From the NCBI GenBank assembly GCA_012295275.1, contig CM022673.1:17833310-17897309 (forward strand): a DNA stretch of 64,000 nucleotides, in the 5' to 3' direction. The translations under genes were made by a program, and so were the position numbers. The number at the start of each line of letters is the position of its first letter. Within the stretch, counting starts at the first letter, position 1. Under the pieces are notes generated by a model. The model saw only the letters and a list, made by a program, of their open reading frames with translations. It made no database searches and was not told the DNA's origin. The stretch is from Chrysomallon squamiferum. Taxonomy: Eukaryota > Mollusca > Gastropoda > Neomphalida > Peltospiridae. Of the stretch, positions 26,230-38,007 are shown in pieces.

Positions 26230-28774
26230 AACAGTATTTTTTTTTTTTAAAGTGCTGTTTACTATCACAATAAATAACGGTATGTATTTAGTATTATTAT
26301 CATCTTCTAATCATCATCATTATCGTTTTATTTTATTTTATTTTCTTATCTAAACGTCATTTAGAGCAAATAATAAGCAATCTCTAATAATAATAATCAT
26401 AATAATAACATTAACAACAACAACAACAATAATAATAATAATAAATAATAGCTCACTGATTGGTCACACTTGTTAAAAAAAGAAAACAATACAAAACAGA
26501 AATAAACATGTAAATATGACATTCTTTAAAGAAACACACATTTGAACACATTTCATCTCCGAAACGCTTAGTAAATACTAAATTATAAATTTAGTTAAGA
26601 AAAAGATTCCAAAGAATTCCTTAAAAATCGTTTATTAATAAATTCTACCTGAGATGCTGTTACGGAATTTCTTTTCTTTTCTTTTGTTTTCTTTCTTTTT
26701 TCTTTATTTATTATTTTGTTTTCTGTTTCTTTTATTTTGTTGATACTGTTAACGTTTGTTAAGTAACATATATTTTTATAACTTTTCATTGCTTAAACAA
26801 CAACAATTAGTATTTCTTATAGTGCATATATTTCGATTGATTAATTATATCATTATTAGATATTTCATAAAAATACTTATGTATCTACCTATATTTTAAA
26901 TTTATCATCATCACCGTTATTATTATATAAATAAAATCCGTTGAGTATAATATAGTCATAGTATACGCTTTTGCATTGAAATTAGAATCTATGCAATTGT
27001 TTTTCTTGTAAACACTGCGGAAAAAAAGATTATATAAAGTTTAACTTGTACATTGTTGCGTAGGGAAATATTAATATAATTTTTTTTATTCATTAATTGT
27101 TAAATAATTGTTGTGTGCATATATCTATCGTTCCATCTATTTCTCTCTTCGTCCATCCATTCATCTGTCTATCTATAAGTGTGTGTGTGTGTGTCACCGT
27201 GAATGGGTATGTGTAAAAATAATTAATGTGTAGTTGCGTGTATATGTGTTTTTGTACCAGTGTGTGTGTGCTTTTCTGTATGTGTATGTGCACTTTTATG
27301 TCCAATAATTTTTATTTTATTTTATTAGCGACATCATCAATTACCAGTGACGAATAATCGTTATTTAAAACGTGATTAATTTTGTTATGGTTATTTCAAA
27401 AAGTTAAACAATAAGAATAGCAACACAGCGATGAAAACCAGAACAAAACGAATAGAAACACACTCACGCACACAGGCACACACGCGAACAAAAAGCTCAC
27501 CAATATTATGAAATAACAATACTCTTTAAATAATAATAATAAAGGAAAACAACAACTAGTAAGCTGTGTAGACTGGTTTCACCTGTATTTAATTTATCTG
27601 AGATAACTAATGATGAATCCACGTTCTGTAACTGGTGTTTTACAGAGCGCAGAGTGTAGGCTTCAGCGATACTATGAAATTTGCGATCGATATTTGGTTG
27701 TAAACAAGGGAAGTAACTATTACTTCAAATACTAACTGGAAAACACTCGCGATGATTTTAAAATAAACAGTGAAATAATAATAAAATAAAACTTTTGAAG
27801 AATTAAAAGTAATGCAGTAGATGTGACCTCAAGGAAAAATAAAAATACAAATGATCTTTATATCTAAACTGAAAGGATAAATTTTAACTCTCAACCTCCT
27901 TCTCTCCCTCGTCTCACAAACACATTCACACAGACACACTTCAACCATACAAATAAAAACATCTACACACTAAAAAATATTTTTTTATAAAAATATCAAT
28001 AATAAATAAATAATTTAAAATATTCCTTGTTTTCTGATTACACTTATAAACATCCATCTTGACAGTGAAACAGAAAATTATGTAACTGACGGACGTCGAA
28101 AACCAACGCCAGGACGTTTGATGGAAAATAAAAATCATTATTATTTTCAAGCATAAGAAGAAGAAGAAGAAGAAGAGAAAGACAAATGAACAGCCATATC
28201 TTTTCCAGTCACTTGGTGCATATATAACACTTAACGCACAACTTGTTTGGTATGAAATAAATACTCATATTTACTGATGATCATAATTATATCTAATATA
28301 CTAATATGTATTAACTGCGAAATCGTTCTTGTATATCGCCAAGCATTCATCTATAAACATTTAATTAATTGTTTCCTAAAGATATGGCTTTGGTGATGAA
28401 CACAAAGAAATATTCGTTTGATCGCGTACGATTTAAAGGTGAATTATTAATTTAAATGGCGTCATTTAAAACAAGATATTATTCAACGCACTGTGATTTT
28501 CAGGCCGTAGAATAGATATATTATCATGAATTTCTTTAAATTTCGAGTTTTCCGTTGCCCCGACATGAATTAAGTTAAACGATACAATCACGCTTAATTA
28601 AAGTAATTGATTTGGCATCAGTGCCAACAAAATCCCGACAAAGACGGCAAAGAAGCCAGAAACACGCACGTTATAGTATTATTCTGGCGATAATATTACA
28701 TATAGTCGATAAGTTAAGTTTAAGACTTTAAAAAATTTAAAAATAATAAAATAAAATAAATGAACTTATTAAAC

Positions 28775-28776
<2 letters not shown>

Positions 28777-28840
<64 letters not shown>
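28777..28840. repeat. (GA)32 microsatellite
   Basis: Uninterrupted GA dinucleotides in the divergent intergenic region, about 0.7 kb from wdr4 exon 1. Confidence 0.97.
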
Positions 28841-28842
<2 letters not shown>

Positions 28843-29089
28843 TTATGTGCAATTAAAATTATGTATTGTATGTGTGAAATAAATATTTTTGAACAAGACA
28901 AATACATTGTATCTTTAAATCCGTTGCAGGTTTGTTTTAATCATTAAGTAATCGAAACAGTAACATAATTCACAGTACACATATCTTTTTAAAATAATCT
29001 TTATCTCAACGTATTAATAAATATATAAGGCTTCATCTGTTTTTCTTAATTAATTTTATCGTTTATTATCATTATTTACAACTTTGCAG

Positions 29090-29370
29090 CTGTATCATAA
29101 CACATTCCATATAACAACACGACCTCGGCGTTGTAGTGAATAGTTCTCTGGAGTATCTTGCGTAAGAAACATTTCCAAATCGTCTCCGGGCTGGCTGTCA
29201 CTGTTACGTATCGATCAAAAACAAAAGACCATGGGAAAGTGGGCGGCACTTTAGCTGATGAATAATTATGAACTCGTTAGCTGTCTCGGTGATCCAACCA
29301 ATGAAAACGTTTCTTACAAATTATTAATTTCTCGGGCACTGGTCGTAAAATTTACCTGTAGTATGTCATT
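29090..29370. promoter_or_regulatory. Candidate wdr4-proximal regulatory island
   Basis: Repeat-free, CpG-bearing sequence lying 150-430 bp before the wdr4 start codon. It contains a GC box (GTGGGCGGC, about 29239-29247), a CCAAT box (29298-29302), an ATCGAT site (29210-29215) and TGATGAATAATTATGA, an AT-core typical of homeodomain sites. It could be the wdr4 promoter, an onecut upstream element, or both. The interval 29374-29523 is plain AT-rich sequence. Confidence 0.5.
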
Positions 29371-29376
29371 AACAAT
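29356..29376 (-). other. 21-nt microexon candidate on the onecut strand
   Basis: On the minus strand, TGCTTTCTTTTTCAG (an excellent acceptor) is followed by 21 nt, ATTGTTAATGACATACTACAG, less than a typical exon, and then a GTAAATTT donor. It lies 4.4 kb upstream of the onecut start. It could be a non-coding 5' exon of onecut or of an antisense transcript across wdr4 exon 1. Chance is a real alternative. Confidence 0.25.
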
Positions 29377-29523
29377 CTGAAAAAGAAAGCACAATATATG
29401 ATATAATAAAATCAAACAAGATAAAAAAATATTTACAAAAGTTGTTATAATTTACATATTAATAGAAGGTGGACTTAATGTTTACTATTGTCAAAGTTGC
29501 AAGCGACCTTCTCAGGAAAAAAC

Positions 29524-29597
29524 ATGGCGGCTATTAGAAGGAAGTCTGATAATATAGTGTTTACAAGCGGCAATAAACTGGCTGTTCTTGATTTTCG
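29524..29597 (+). CDS. wdr4: WDR4 (tRNA m7G methyltransferase non-catalytic subunit), coding exon 1
   Basis: WDR4 (yeast Trm82) is the WD40-repeat partner that stabilises METTL1 (Trm8) for N7-methylation of G46 in tRNAs. This exon opens with ATGGCGGCTATTAGAAGG and encodes 24 codons plus two bases: MAAIRRKSDNIVFTSGNK and then LAVLDF. It ends TTTTCG before a GTAACA donor, in phase 2. The peptide corresponds to the short N-terminal strand of WDR4, where a hydrophobic segment precedes the first blade. The exon is assigned mainly because it splices in phase with the next exon and lies on the same strand at the expected place. The start codon sits within AACATGGCGGC, which matches the YY1 consensus, a common arrangement at housekeeping genes. 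The onecut start lies 4.6 kb away on the opposite strand. Confidence 0.8.
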
Positions 29598-30357
29598 GTA
29601 ACAGAGCATTAATCTTATTTCATTAAGTGGACCCGTACCTTGAATTTTCTTTCCTTATCTTAATATAGCTTAACAACATTTGTTAGTAGAGTGGTAGACG
29701 TCATTTCTAACCGGTGTACGTTCGTGAAAAACACGTGTTATTTTCATTTTGTATCAGTGTTATACGAGTATTGATCATTGTCATTGTTTATGCTTTTTAT
29801 CAATGAAATGCACAGCAGAGTCAGTGGCATCCCTCTACAGATTTTGACTTATTGATCAATATGTATTGGAATTTGGTTGCACGTCAAAATACGATGAAGT
29901 GTGAACTGTCAACAACGTGAAGTGAGAACAATAATAAATAATAAACTATTTAAAAAATATTAAGTTATGTAAATAAATAAATGTATTTAATATATATGTA
30001 TCCAACTATCAGTTTAATATAAATTAAAATAAGATATTTTTGTTATAAATTTAGCTTTAATTTCTTAGTTAATTACTAGTTTCCCATCATTATTTGTATT
30101 TGTAATATGTTTTTCACAATTTTTTTTTATTTTAGTTTTGTTTATTTATTTACTTATTTTTGCTTGCTGCCACTGAAGTTTCTCATTCCAGCAAGGTACC
30201 AGATTACAGATAGTTTGTGATTCCAAAATATCTGTTGCTGCCAATATTTAAAAGTTAAATGGTGACACTGAGTTTGTTCTCATATTTCAACATGAAAACA
30301 AAACGTATAATTACAATATTCAGTCATTTAATTTTAATATCATTTGTTTAGTTAAAT

Positions 30358-30400
<43 letters not shown>

Positions 30401-31886
30401 TTATTATTATTATTATTTGGAATCTAATTTTTACAGCTTTTTTTAAATACTGTATAATATACATATTTGTATTTTGATATTTCAAAACAAATGTATTATC
30501 TTTTTTTACCCCCACACAGAAAGTGAGTTAAACAGTTAAATGAAATTGTCCACTAGTAATTATCTTTATCAAGTTACAACAGCAGAGATCAACTATTAGC
30601 TTAGATGTTAGGTTAAAGGATTTTAAAATATCTTGGATGTTAAGCTGTGTGTGATGAAAACATTTTTAAACTATCATTTTACACATTCATGTTGTAGCTA
30701 CTGTACAGACAGAAAAATTGTCTTAAATTATTTTATGTTGAAGTAACAGTTACAGACAGCTTATAGTTAATCATTTGTGTGAGCACCTTTTATACATAGG
30801 AAAAAATGTTAAATGTATTAGTAAAGTAATCTGATTCACATATAATGGTTATTATAAAACAAAAACCAGTCATTCCATGTGGTACTTTTTCTGATTACTA
30901 GCAAATGATCTTTTATAAGCACCTACACATAACAGGAATCCATAACTCGCAGTCAGATCAGTTGTAGGGCATGTGTTAGATTGGGAAATAGAGATCTGAG
31001 GAATTTTGATCCAGTATTTTGCAGTGATTTGTAGGCAGGGAGGAAAGTATAATGTAACTGAGATATATTTCTCAAGAGGTTGCTGCAGCTGGTACCTTAC
31101 TAGACTAATGGTTATAAATAAAATTAAAAAACACAATGATTACACTGTTTCTTTAACAGTATTTATACACACAAAACACCAAATACAAATACACAGGATC
31201 ATACATGAATAATCACACAACAACACACAAACACACACACACACATATATGCATACAGATAACCACACACAAACACAAACATAACCATCCATACTAATTT
31301 CAGTCTTGAATTTATTTTTTTGTTTGGAATTATTACATTTTATTTAATATAATATTATTATACAAGTTATATAAACATTACAATCACTCGAAACAAACTT
31401 TAATTTTTTTTTTTTTCTAAACAAAAATCTTCATATTGTCGTAGCATATTTTCCTGCACCTCAAAATGAGAAATCTGTTTTCGTTTGTAAATGAAACAAT
31501 CTCTGTATGACACAGACATTTAATAGAACAGCCATGTAATAAAAAGTACAACTGCTGTGTTTCAAAACAGACAGATACTGTTAGTCTCAGATCCTTATTA
31601 ATTGGTCTTAACATGAATCTATCTTACGCGGGTACAAGAGACGTGAAATTAATTCTTCATTGTTTGATCAGCCTGTGCAGCATCACCAGTTAATACTTGT
31701 CCTGACATTCAATATGGCAGTAATCTTGAACATGTTATTGTCAAAAGAAAAAGAAAACAATTATCCCAAAATGTCACTTGTTTTTATTGTGAAAAAAAAT
31801 AGTTACTGGGTAATATTTAACATCAGAAACTTTTAAATTTTGTTCAAATACTATGACGTATTTCTTTCTTTCTCTCACTTGTTTAT

Positions 31887-31917
<31 letters not shown>

Positions 31918-32446
31918 AAAGTTTTTTTTGGTGGGAATGATTTGTAATGCATAAATAAAAAAACATATTTACAATAAATGTTTAAATAAATATTTTGCTT
32001 TCATGTATCACAAAGGGTGTTTGGGCAAGTGTTTTTTCTTTTTTAAATTTATTTATTTATTGTTGTTTATCAAATAAATTTTGTGAAATTGTTACTAATT
32101 CCTTTTGTTGTATATTAAAAAAAATGTTTTTACAGTGATTATTATCACAGTATGGAATTATTTCAGCTGTGAAGCTGTTCCTTCTCCACCTCCATACCAC
32201 TGAATACTCGAAAACAACCCTCCTCGTAGCAAAGCAAAAAAAAAATGTAAATAATAATAATAATAATAAAAAAACAAGAAAAAAACAAGAAAAAGTACAA
32301 GGTTAACTTACATTCAGAAATACTTTCTTGATTTTATGTTTTCATCATCATTATAATTAGTGAATTATTATTATTATTTATTTTATAACATTTTATTATT
32401 ATTTCTTTAAAAAAATTTAATTTAACAGTACATGATAATTTTTCAG
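29598..32446 (+). other. wdr4: wdr4 intron 1, general content
   Basis: The first 300 bases still carry CpGs, for example AACCGGTGTACGTTCGTG at about 29710. After that it is AT-rich with TTTA, AT and ACA tracts. Open frames at about 30870-31210 and 31417-31614 lack domains and are taken as chance. Confidence 0.8.
30356..30418. repeat. (TTTA)n then (TTA)n microsatellite
   Basis: Perfect tetramers followed by trimers, in wdr4 intron 1. Confidence 0.95.
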
Positions 32447-32536
32447 AACTCGGCACTTGCAGTTTCTTGAGATTCCTTCCACTAACGAAAGGATAACATC
32501 AGCTGACGACGAAGACAGGATAGACAAGGAAGAAAG
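32447..32536 (+). CDS. wdr4: WDR4 coding exon 2
   Basis: A 90-nt exon bounded by TTTTTCAG and GTAAAA. It completes the split codon from exon 1 (CG plus A, Arg), encodes 29 full codons and ends with AG in phase 2. The peptide runs TRHLQFLEIPSTNERITS, then an acidic, charged tail (ADDEDRIDKEE). This parallels the human WDR4 segment following RGGSRFLATSIAS, which is also followed by a variable, charged loop. Intron 1 (29598-32446) is about 2.8 kb. The acceptor has a short pyrimidine tract in an A/T-rich setting (ACATGATAATTTTTCAG). The phase match at both ends and the similarity in layout make it convincing. Confidence 0.85.
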
Positions 32537-32849
32537 GTAAAATGGAGATATATTCATAAAATTATAGAATGAATGAATATGTATTTGAATAATTTAAAAA
32601 TTATGGTAACATATAAACAGGTTTTCTTAATGATTACATACAGGTAAAATGGAAATAGGTTACGTTAACGATCATAATGCAGGTAATTGTAGGAGTAAGG
32701 ATTGTATATGCAGGTGATCAATTTAGTTTTCATTGATCATCTTTCAACTCATAATCTGTTCAATAAACATACCTGTTTGGATTTTTACATGTTGATGTTG
32801 TATTAAATAGCTTTGTTGATTTTACATAAACATAAATAATTTGTATTAG

Positions 32850-33060
32850 TACATATATATTGTTATGTTACATAAAGACAAACATATTGTAATGTTACAT
32901 TAAGACATACATATTGTAATATTACATTAGAGCATACATATCATTGTTGTGTTGCATAAAGACATACATGTCATTGTTGTATTACATTACATTAAAACAT
33001 ACATTATTAGATGTCAGTGGTGTGTAATATTAAGACATACATAATTTATGTGTTTGTTTC
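32850..33060. repeat. Degenerate ~27-bp repeat in wdr4 intron 2
   Basis: Roughly seven copies of a unit built on AAGACATACATATTGTAATG plus TTACATT, with indels. Non-coding. Confidence 0.75.
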
Positions 33061-33334
33061 ATATACTTCTGATGTATGACACTAATAAATTATATTAAAT
33101 CTTTGGTTAACTAATTTTAAAATATTTTTATTTCAACACGGGAATATAGTTTAACTAAATTTGATATATATTAGTAAGAATTCTTTACAAACTTGAAGAA
33201 TAATTAGATGATAAAAACACAAGTGTATTCAGTCAGTATAGTTACACCTAATATTGCTGTTACTCAAGTTGATTGTGACAGGGCTACACTGGAGTTGAAA
33301 CTAATGTTTTAAACAATAATAATTATGATCCTTA

Positions 33335-33660
33335 ACCCTTTGGGGTGTGACAATAAAATACACACATTTATTTCTTAATTAAAATGTTATAAAATACTTC
33401 AGCTTCTTGTCAGACAAAACTAAGAATAGAAACGGTCGACATTATCTTTCATGCAAAGAAAATATTAACATGCATTTCCTTTGAGTTTGAGACTTATTAT
33501 TAAACCAGCAGTACATGCATTCATGCACTGGGCAACAGCAGTGTTTCTTAAGCACACGATTATGACTACGTTGAATACAATGAGGATAGGTATCCCGCAC
33601 TATTTCCTTTTGAACGGCTTTGAAAACTAGAGCTGTAAACACAATTTGTGTTCAAGCTGT
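33335..33660 (-). mobile_element. Possible piggyBac-like transposon relic, 3' end
   Basis: At its low-coordinate edge is TTAACCCTTTGG, the TTAA target plus a CCCTTTG-type terminus seen in many piggyBac families. On the minus strand leading towards it is a short open stretch rich in Cys and His (KKHCCCPVHECMYCWF, ending FSLHER and a stop about 100 bp before the TTAA). piggyBac transposases end in a Cys/His zinc-binding domain just inside the 3' terminus, so order and orientation fit. The Cys spacing does not match the family pattern well, the N-terminal catalytic part is absent, and no opposite terminus was found. Low confidence. Confidence 0.25.
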
Positions 33661-33960
33661 GACAGGATCAATAGACGTAGATGAAGTCTTAAACTCTGGG
33701 AATTACCCCCAGGTAAACATATGCAAATTTCTTCTTCGTGTGACTCGAGTTGGTGTGGTCGTATTCTCGACAACGCTTAGCTGACCCTTTGAGTTTTTCT
33801 TTTCTCTCTACAATGAAAACCTGTAGCTCACAATAAGGCATTCGCTTGATGCCAGCAACATGTGTGAGTTTATTTATTGTCTACAAGTAAACAAATGGCA
33901 GCTCGGACATCTGTGGGTTGCCAATATTACTTTCATATATTATGCTATTTTCTTTACGTG
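33660..33960. other. Unique CpG-bearing stretch next to the piggyBac-like relic
   Basis: Repeat-free sequence with GTGACTCGAGTTGGTG and ATTCTCGACAACGCTTAG. It may be more of the same old element or a regulatory island; no open frame supports either. Confidence 0.25.
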
Positions 33961-34639
33961 CCATTAATTTTTCTTAGTCATTTTTCTCTCCTAATGTGAG
34001 TGGCTTTATGTGGGGCTGTGAATATAAAATGATTTGTGAAAGACAAGCTAAGAAAATTAAATAAATAAATACAAACCTGAAGTGCTTAAATAACACCTTG
34101 TGTGAATATTAAATTTCTCTGTTGTTTAAGAAAACAACAATGTCAGTAATTATAATAATAGCTTCAGTAATAAAAAAATAATAATAAATCAAAAGAGAGA
34201 TTATAATAACTGTAATAGCAGTGGTAATGTAAAAAATACACTATTGATAATACACATAGTAAGAGTAGTGGTAATTAAAGATGATGATGATGATGATGGC
34301 AAAAATAATATATTCCCTTTTTATTTAATTTTGTTTTATTTTTATTTTAATTTTTTTTTATTTTAATATTTATTTATTTATTTGTTTGTTTTTATATTCC
34401 TGTTATTTAATTACATACTTTAAACTATCAAACTCTTTGAAAACAAATACATTGACATAATAACAGAATACATTTTAAATTATTTTGTGAAAGTCTTCAT
34501 TATTTAAAAAATAAACCTGTCAGACCAGGGACTGATTTATCAAACTGTTTGGTATGTGTTGTCCTGAACAAGAATAAAAACTTACAAATAAGAAATAGTA
34601 TAATAGATTTTATGTAATGTATAATTTTTTTTTAATATT

Positions 34640-34880
34640 AACTTTGACATTTGTAATATCAACAGTGATATGTTTGTTATATCATCTGTGACATCTTTGT
34701 ATAATATCAACTGTGACATCTTTGTGTAATGTAAACTGTGACATCTTTGTGTAATGTAAACTGTGACATGTTTTTATAATATCTGTGACATGTTTGTTTC
34801 AAGGATTATTATTTTATTTTTATTTATTTATTATCATTTGTTTTGTTGTAATATCAACTGTGACATTCTTTAGCGATATT
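34640..34880. repeat. Degenerate ~28-bp repeat (AACTGTGACATCTTTGT)
   Basis: About seven imperfect copies of TAATRTAAACTGTGACATCT, interrupted by a TTTATTT tract at about 34810-34845. Non-coding, in wdr4 intron 2. Confidence 0.75.
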
Positions 34881-35179
34881 CTTTTGGTAATGTCACTGCT
34901 GACAAAGCTAAATAACATCAATTGCGACACACTTGTGTAAATATTAGTTAAACTCTAACTAAATGATTAGGTTAGAAAACATGCCTGAGATGTTAAATGT
35001 TGTACCTATTGAACAGTTTTACACTTCATCTGCTGTAATATGTGTTGTTCATCAAAGAACATGGCATGTGCTGTCATGTCTACAAATATTAGATTCCTTG
35101 TTACTAAGAATAGCTCATGTACAGACTGTTTAAAACTGTGTTTTCAGTAATTAAATGTCACACTTTGTTAGTGTCTCTT

Positions 35180-35365
35180 ACAGTTATTCCTACTGATTAT
35201 AGGTGGGTTACTCCTACTATTTCAAGATGGATTAATCTTATTACTGAGAGGTTATTCCCACTAATTACAGATGGGTTACTCCTACTGATTAAAGATGGGT
35301 TATTTCTTCTTATTACTGAGAGTTTATTCCCAGATGGATTACTCTTATTGATTACCAGAAGAAGA
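35180..35365. repeat. Degenerate repeat, GATGGGTTACTCCTACTGATT type
   Basis: About seven imperfect units of ATTAYAGATGGGTTACTCCT. An 83-codon open frame (LFPLITDGLLLLIKDGL...) is a by-product of the unit, not a gene. Confidence 0.75.
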
Positions 35366-36189
35366 TAGGATACGTCTGTAGAAAAATATGAATGGACTTT
35401 ACTATCTAAGCAGCAATGATTTAAGCTTACTCACCACCAAACAACAACAACAACAATGAAAAACCCAAAAACTAAACAAAAAACAAACAAACGATAACAA
35501 AAGATATTAGTCACTGCTTGAATGGGAAATATTAAAGAATTTAATTAGGTTAGATTAGATCTTTGAGCCATTGTGAAAAAGTTACCACACAATCTACACA
35601 TCTTTGTCTTCTCTATACTTGTGTCTTTGTTCTTGTTTATTAGCCTGCATGCATGTTGTGAATCTGGAAATGTAACTGTCTGTTAACTTACCATTTGTCA
35701 CTAACTGTTTTCATTTAACCTAGAAAACCTTTACTAAGATCATTTTCACTGCTAACACCCAAACTAATCGTCAGATTTTTATAATTTCATTAATTTGTTA
35801 TTCTTACACTCGGTTGGACGGGTAAAGGCTAGAAAATTACAAAAGCCATCAGACTATGATGTGAAAATAACATTAATTTTATCAAAGATTCCAGTCCTCG
35901 AAAAAGAAAAAATCCGACTAGGATTTTACAGGATTAATTCTAACATACCTTGAATGTTCATTGTGTCTATATGTGTGTGTGTGTGTGTGAGCATGAATGT
36001 TTTTGTTTCTGTATGAGTGTGTATGTGTTTTCCTGTGTGTTTCTGTGTATTGTGTGTGCATGTGTGCATATGAATGTCTATATATGTCTCTATCATAGGT
36101 GTGTGTTTTGTGTGTGTGTGTGTGTTACTGTGTTACTGTGTGTTAGAGTGTCTGTTCTCGTGTCTGTATGTTCAGAAAGAATCACTTTA

Positions 36190-36540
36190 AGAACTATTAG
36201 GAACTTCACCAGCTGATGAAATTGAGAAGATTTATCTGGTGGCACACATTAAATTCCTCCTAATTCCGCTGTTGAATGAGGAAGACGCTGACTGGAAACT
36301 GCAGCTGCAAGTAAGAAGAAGATTTGGCAAGCTGCAGGATTAGGACGCGGGCAGGATCGTACTTGCTTTCCTATAAATTAATAGGCCGTCTGCAAACTGG
36401 TCTTCCAGCACTGATAATGGGCTTTTTGTAGTCTTTGAGGAAATTTCATTGTCGACAGTGCATGGCTTACACCGTCATTAATTAATCGCAGACTGTTTAG
36501 TGTACATGCTGAAATAGATTGAAAGTTTGGACAATTGTTA
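36190..36540. other. Unique island with a 50-codon open frame
   Basis: A plus-strand frame between stops at about 36188 and 36340 reads without low complexity (for example DEIEKIYLVAHIKFLLIPLL and then NEEDADWKLQLQ). A GTAAGA donor-like motif occurs inside it. Splice phases do not fit wdr4 (exons 2 and 3 need phase 2), no convincing acceptor is present and no family is recognised. CpG-bearing sequence continues to 36540. Probably non-coding regulatory sequence. Confidence 0.3.
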
Positions 36541-37160
36541 CACTCGACAGCAGCGAGAATACTGGTTTCTTTTTTCTTTTGTCTCTCTCATGATGGATGG
36601 ATACCTTTCATGATAAAAGAAAATATTGTAGACAAAAATTACATTAATTTAAGTTTAATTTTATTCTTTTTATTTTTTTTTTCTCTCTGATAACATTTCT
36701 AATTTTGATATGTGTTGGTTAATTTGCATTATCTTCTATTTGCTACAGAATGATTATGTGATGAGGTTTTAGAAATACAGTGTGTTTGTAGCAGTTAAAA
36801 TATTACATAATAATTAAAATACACTAAATACTTTTATTAAAGAAATAATATCCAGAATATTATTACATCAAATCTGGTTGTAGGTCACTGGTTAGAGAAT
36901 TAATCTGAGGAAATATGTACAGGATCATTTCTCCATAACACATCCATATCGACTTTTTCCCATTCTAATGGGACTCGAACGACTGATCATCAAAGTTTCT
37001 GTTATGTCTTTCCTTCAGTAGAATCTAAGTTTTCTGATTAAAATATCAGCTTTTAATTCTTGTTTTAGTTTTGAATACAATAATATGGGATAGAATGAGA
37101 TCAAAATTTAAAACAAACATTTAAAATAAAACAAATTATACATTTTTTTTTATTAACAGG

Positions 37161-37198
<38 letters not shown>

Positions 37199-37265
37199 CA
37201 ATTAAATTAAAACAAAACAAAACAAATTTAAATTCAATTAAATTAAAACAAAATAAAACAAATGA
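37161..37265. repeat. A36 homopolymer and adjoining ~37-bp direct repeat
   Basis: Thirty-six consecutive A (37161-37196), then two copies of TTCAATTAAATTAAAACAAA plus ACAAAACAAA. The pattern could be an old retroelement tail, but no element body was recognised before it. Confidence 0.85.
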
Positions 37266-37717
37266 TACATAAATATATACACATAAAATAACAGAATAAA
37301 AGATTTTAAAAAATCAAACTTGTATAGACTTTAACTATGTAGGATTAAGTCCTGCTAGCTGCACAAAGATTGCTACTTGCCTTGGTCACATTGTGAAACA
37401 GAAACATGGATTTCTGAAATGAAACTAGATTTAATTAATATTGCAGTGAAATTGTACAGGATTGTTCTCTGAGAAAGATGAAGTTCTTTTAGCATTTATT
37501 AAAGGCTTAAAAATAAGTTTTAGTGTAGAAAGCTGATCATCTGTCCCAGATGTGACTTTAATTAATTTGATTTAAAAACAGGCAATCTGCTTACACTGCT
37601 AAATAAAAGAAACTAATTCCTCAATCATTTCTGCAGTCTCTGATAGACAACACATTAAAGTAATGTTTTGTAACAATAATACCCATAATGTCTAAAGAAT
37701 AGCCATGGAACATTTCT

Positions 37718-37912
37718 GACCAATCAGAACAGTTGTTACATGAGTTATTGTCTTAGCCAAAAGTTAAAGAAATGTTAAATTAATTAAATTACCTGACCAA
37801 TCAGAAGAGTTGTTACATGAATGATTGTCTGAACCATAAGTTAAAGAAATGCTGATTAATTAACATACTTCTGTGTTCTGACCCATCTGAATAGATGTTG
37901 TTATATCATGGT
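37718..37912. repeat. Diverged tandem repeat of ~70 bp, 2-3 copies
   Basis: TGACCAATCAGAACAGTTGT and the following 45 bases recur from about 37797, and a more diverged third start appears at about 37880. Each copy carries CCAATCAG or CCATCTGA. Located in wdr4 intron 2. Confidence 0.6.
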
Positions 37913-37976
37913 GTGAAATATCCACGTTTTGTCCCTGTCACCCATTAGTAAAATGTGTTGTGTGATTTTTTTTACG

Positions 37977-38003
<27 letters not shown>
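37977..38003. repeat. T27 homopolymer
   Basis: Long T run in wdr4 intron 2; assembly length may be approximate. Confidence 0.9.

Positions 38004-38007
<4 letters not shown>

Larger units (their letters stand above)
25271..29090. other. Divergent intergenic region between onecut and wdr4
   Basis: No gene was recognised here. The stretch is AT-rich but keeps many CpGs, about one every few tens of bases, in contrast to the introns on either side. It holds an ATT array (26172-26229), smaller ATA/ACA arrays near 26400-26450, TG tracts near 27180-27270, a GA array (28777-28840) and an ATCGAT site at 27686-27691. It probably contains shared or onecut-specific regulatory sequence. Confidence 0.5.

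Noticed and set aside
36195-36340. 50-codon frame with a GTAAGA donor as an extra wdr4 exon
   Set aside because: Phases do not fit (wdr4 needs phase 2 in and out), wdr4 exons 2 and 3 already join in frame, and no proper acceptor precedes it.
36961-36985. Minus-strand GTTCGAGTCCC as the B box of a tRNA gene or SINE
   Set aside because: It matches the B box well, but no A box lies at the right distance upstream on that strand and no tRNA fold can be drawn.
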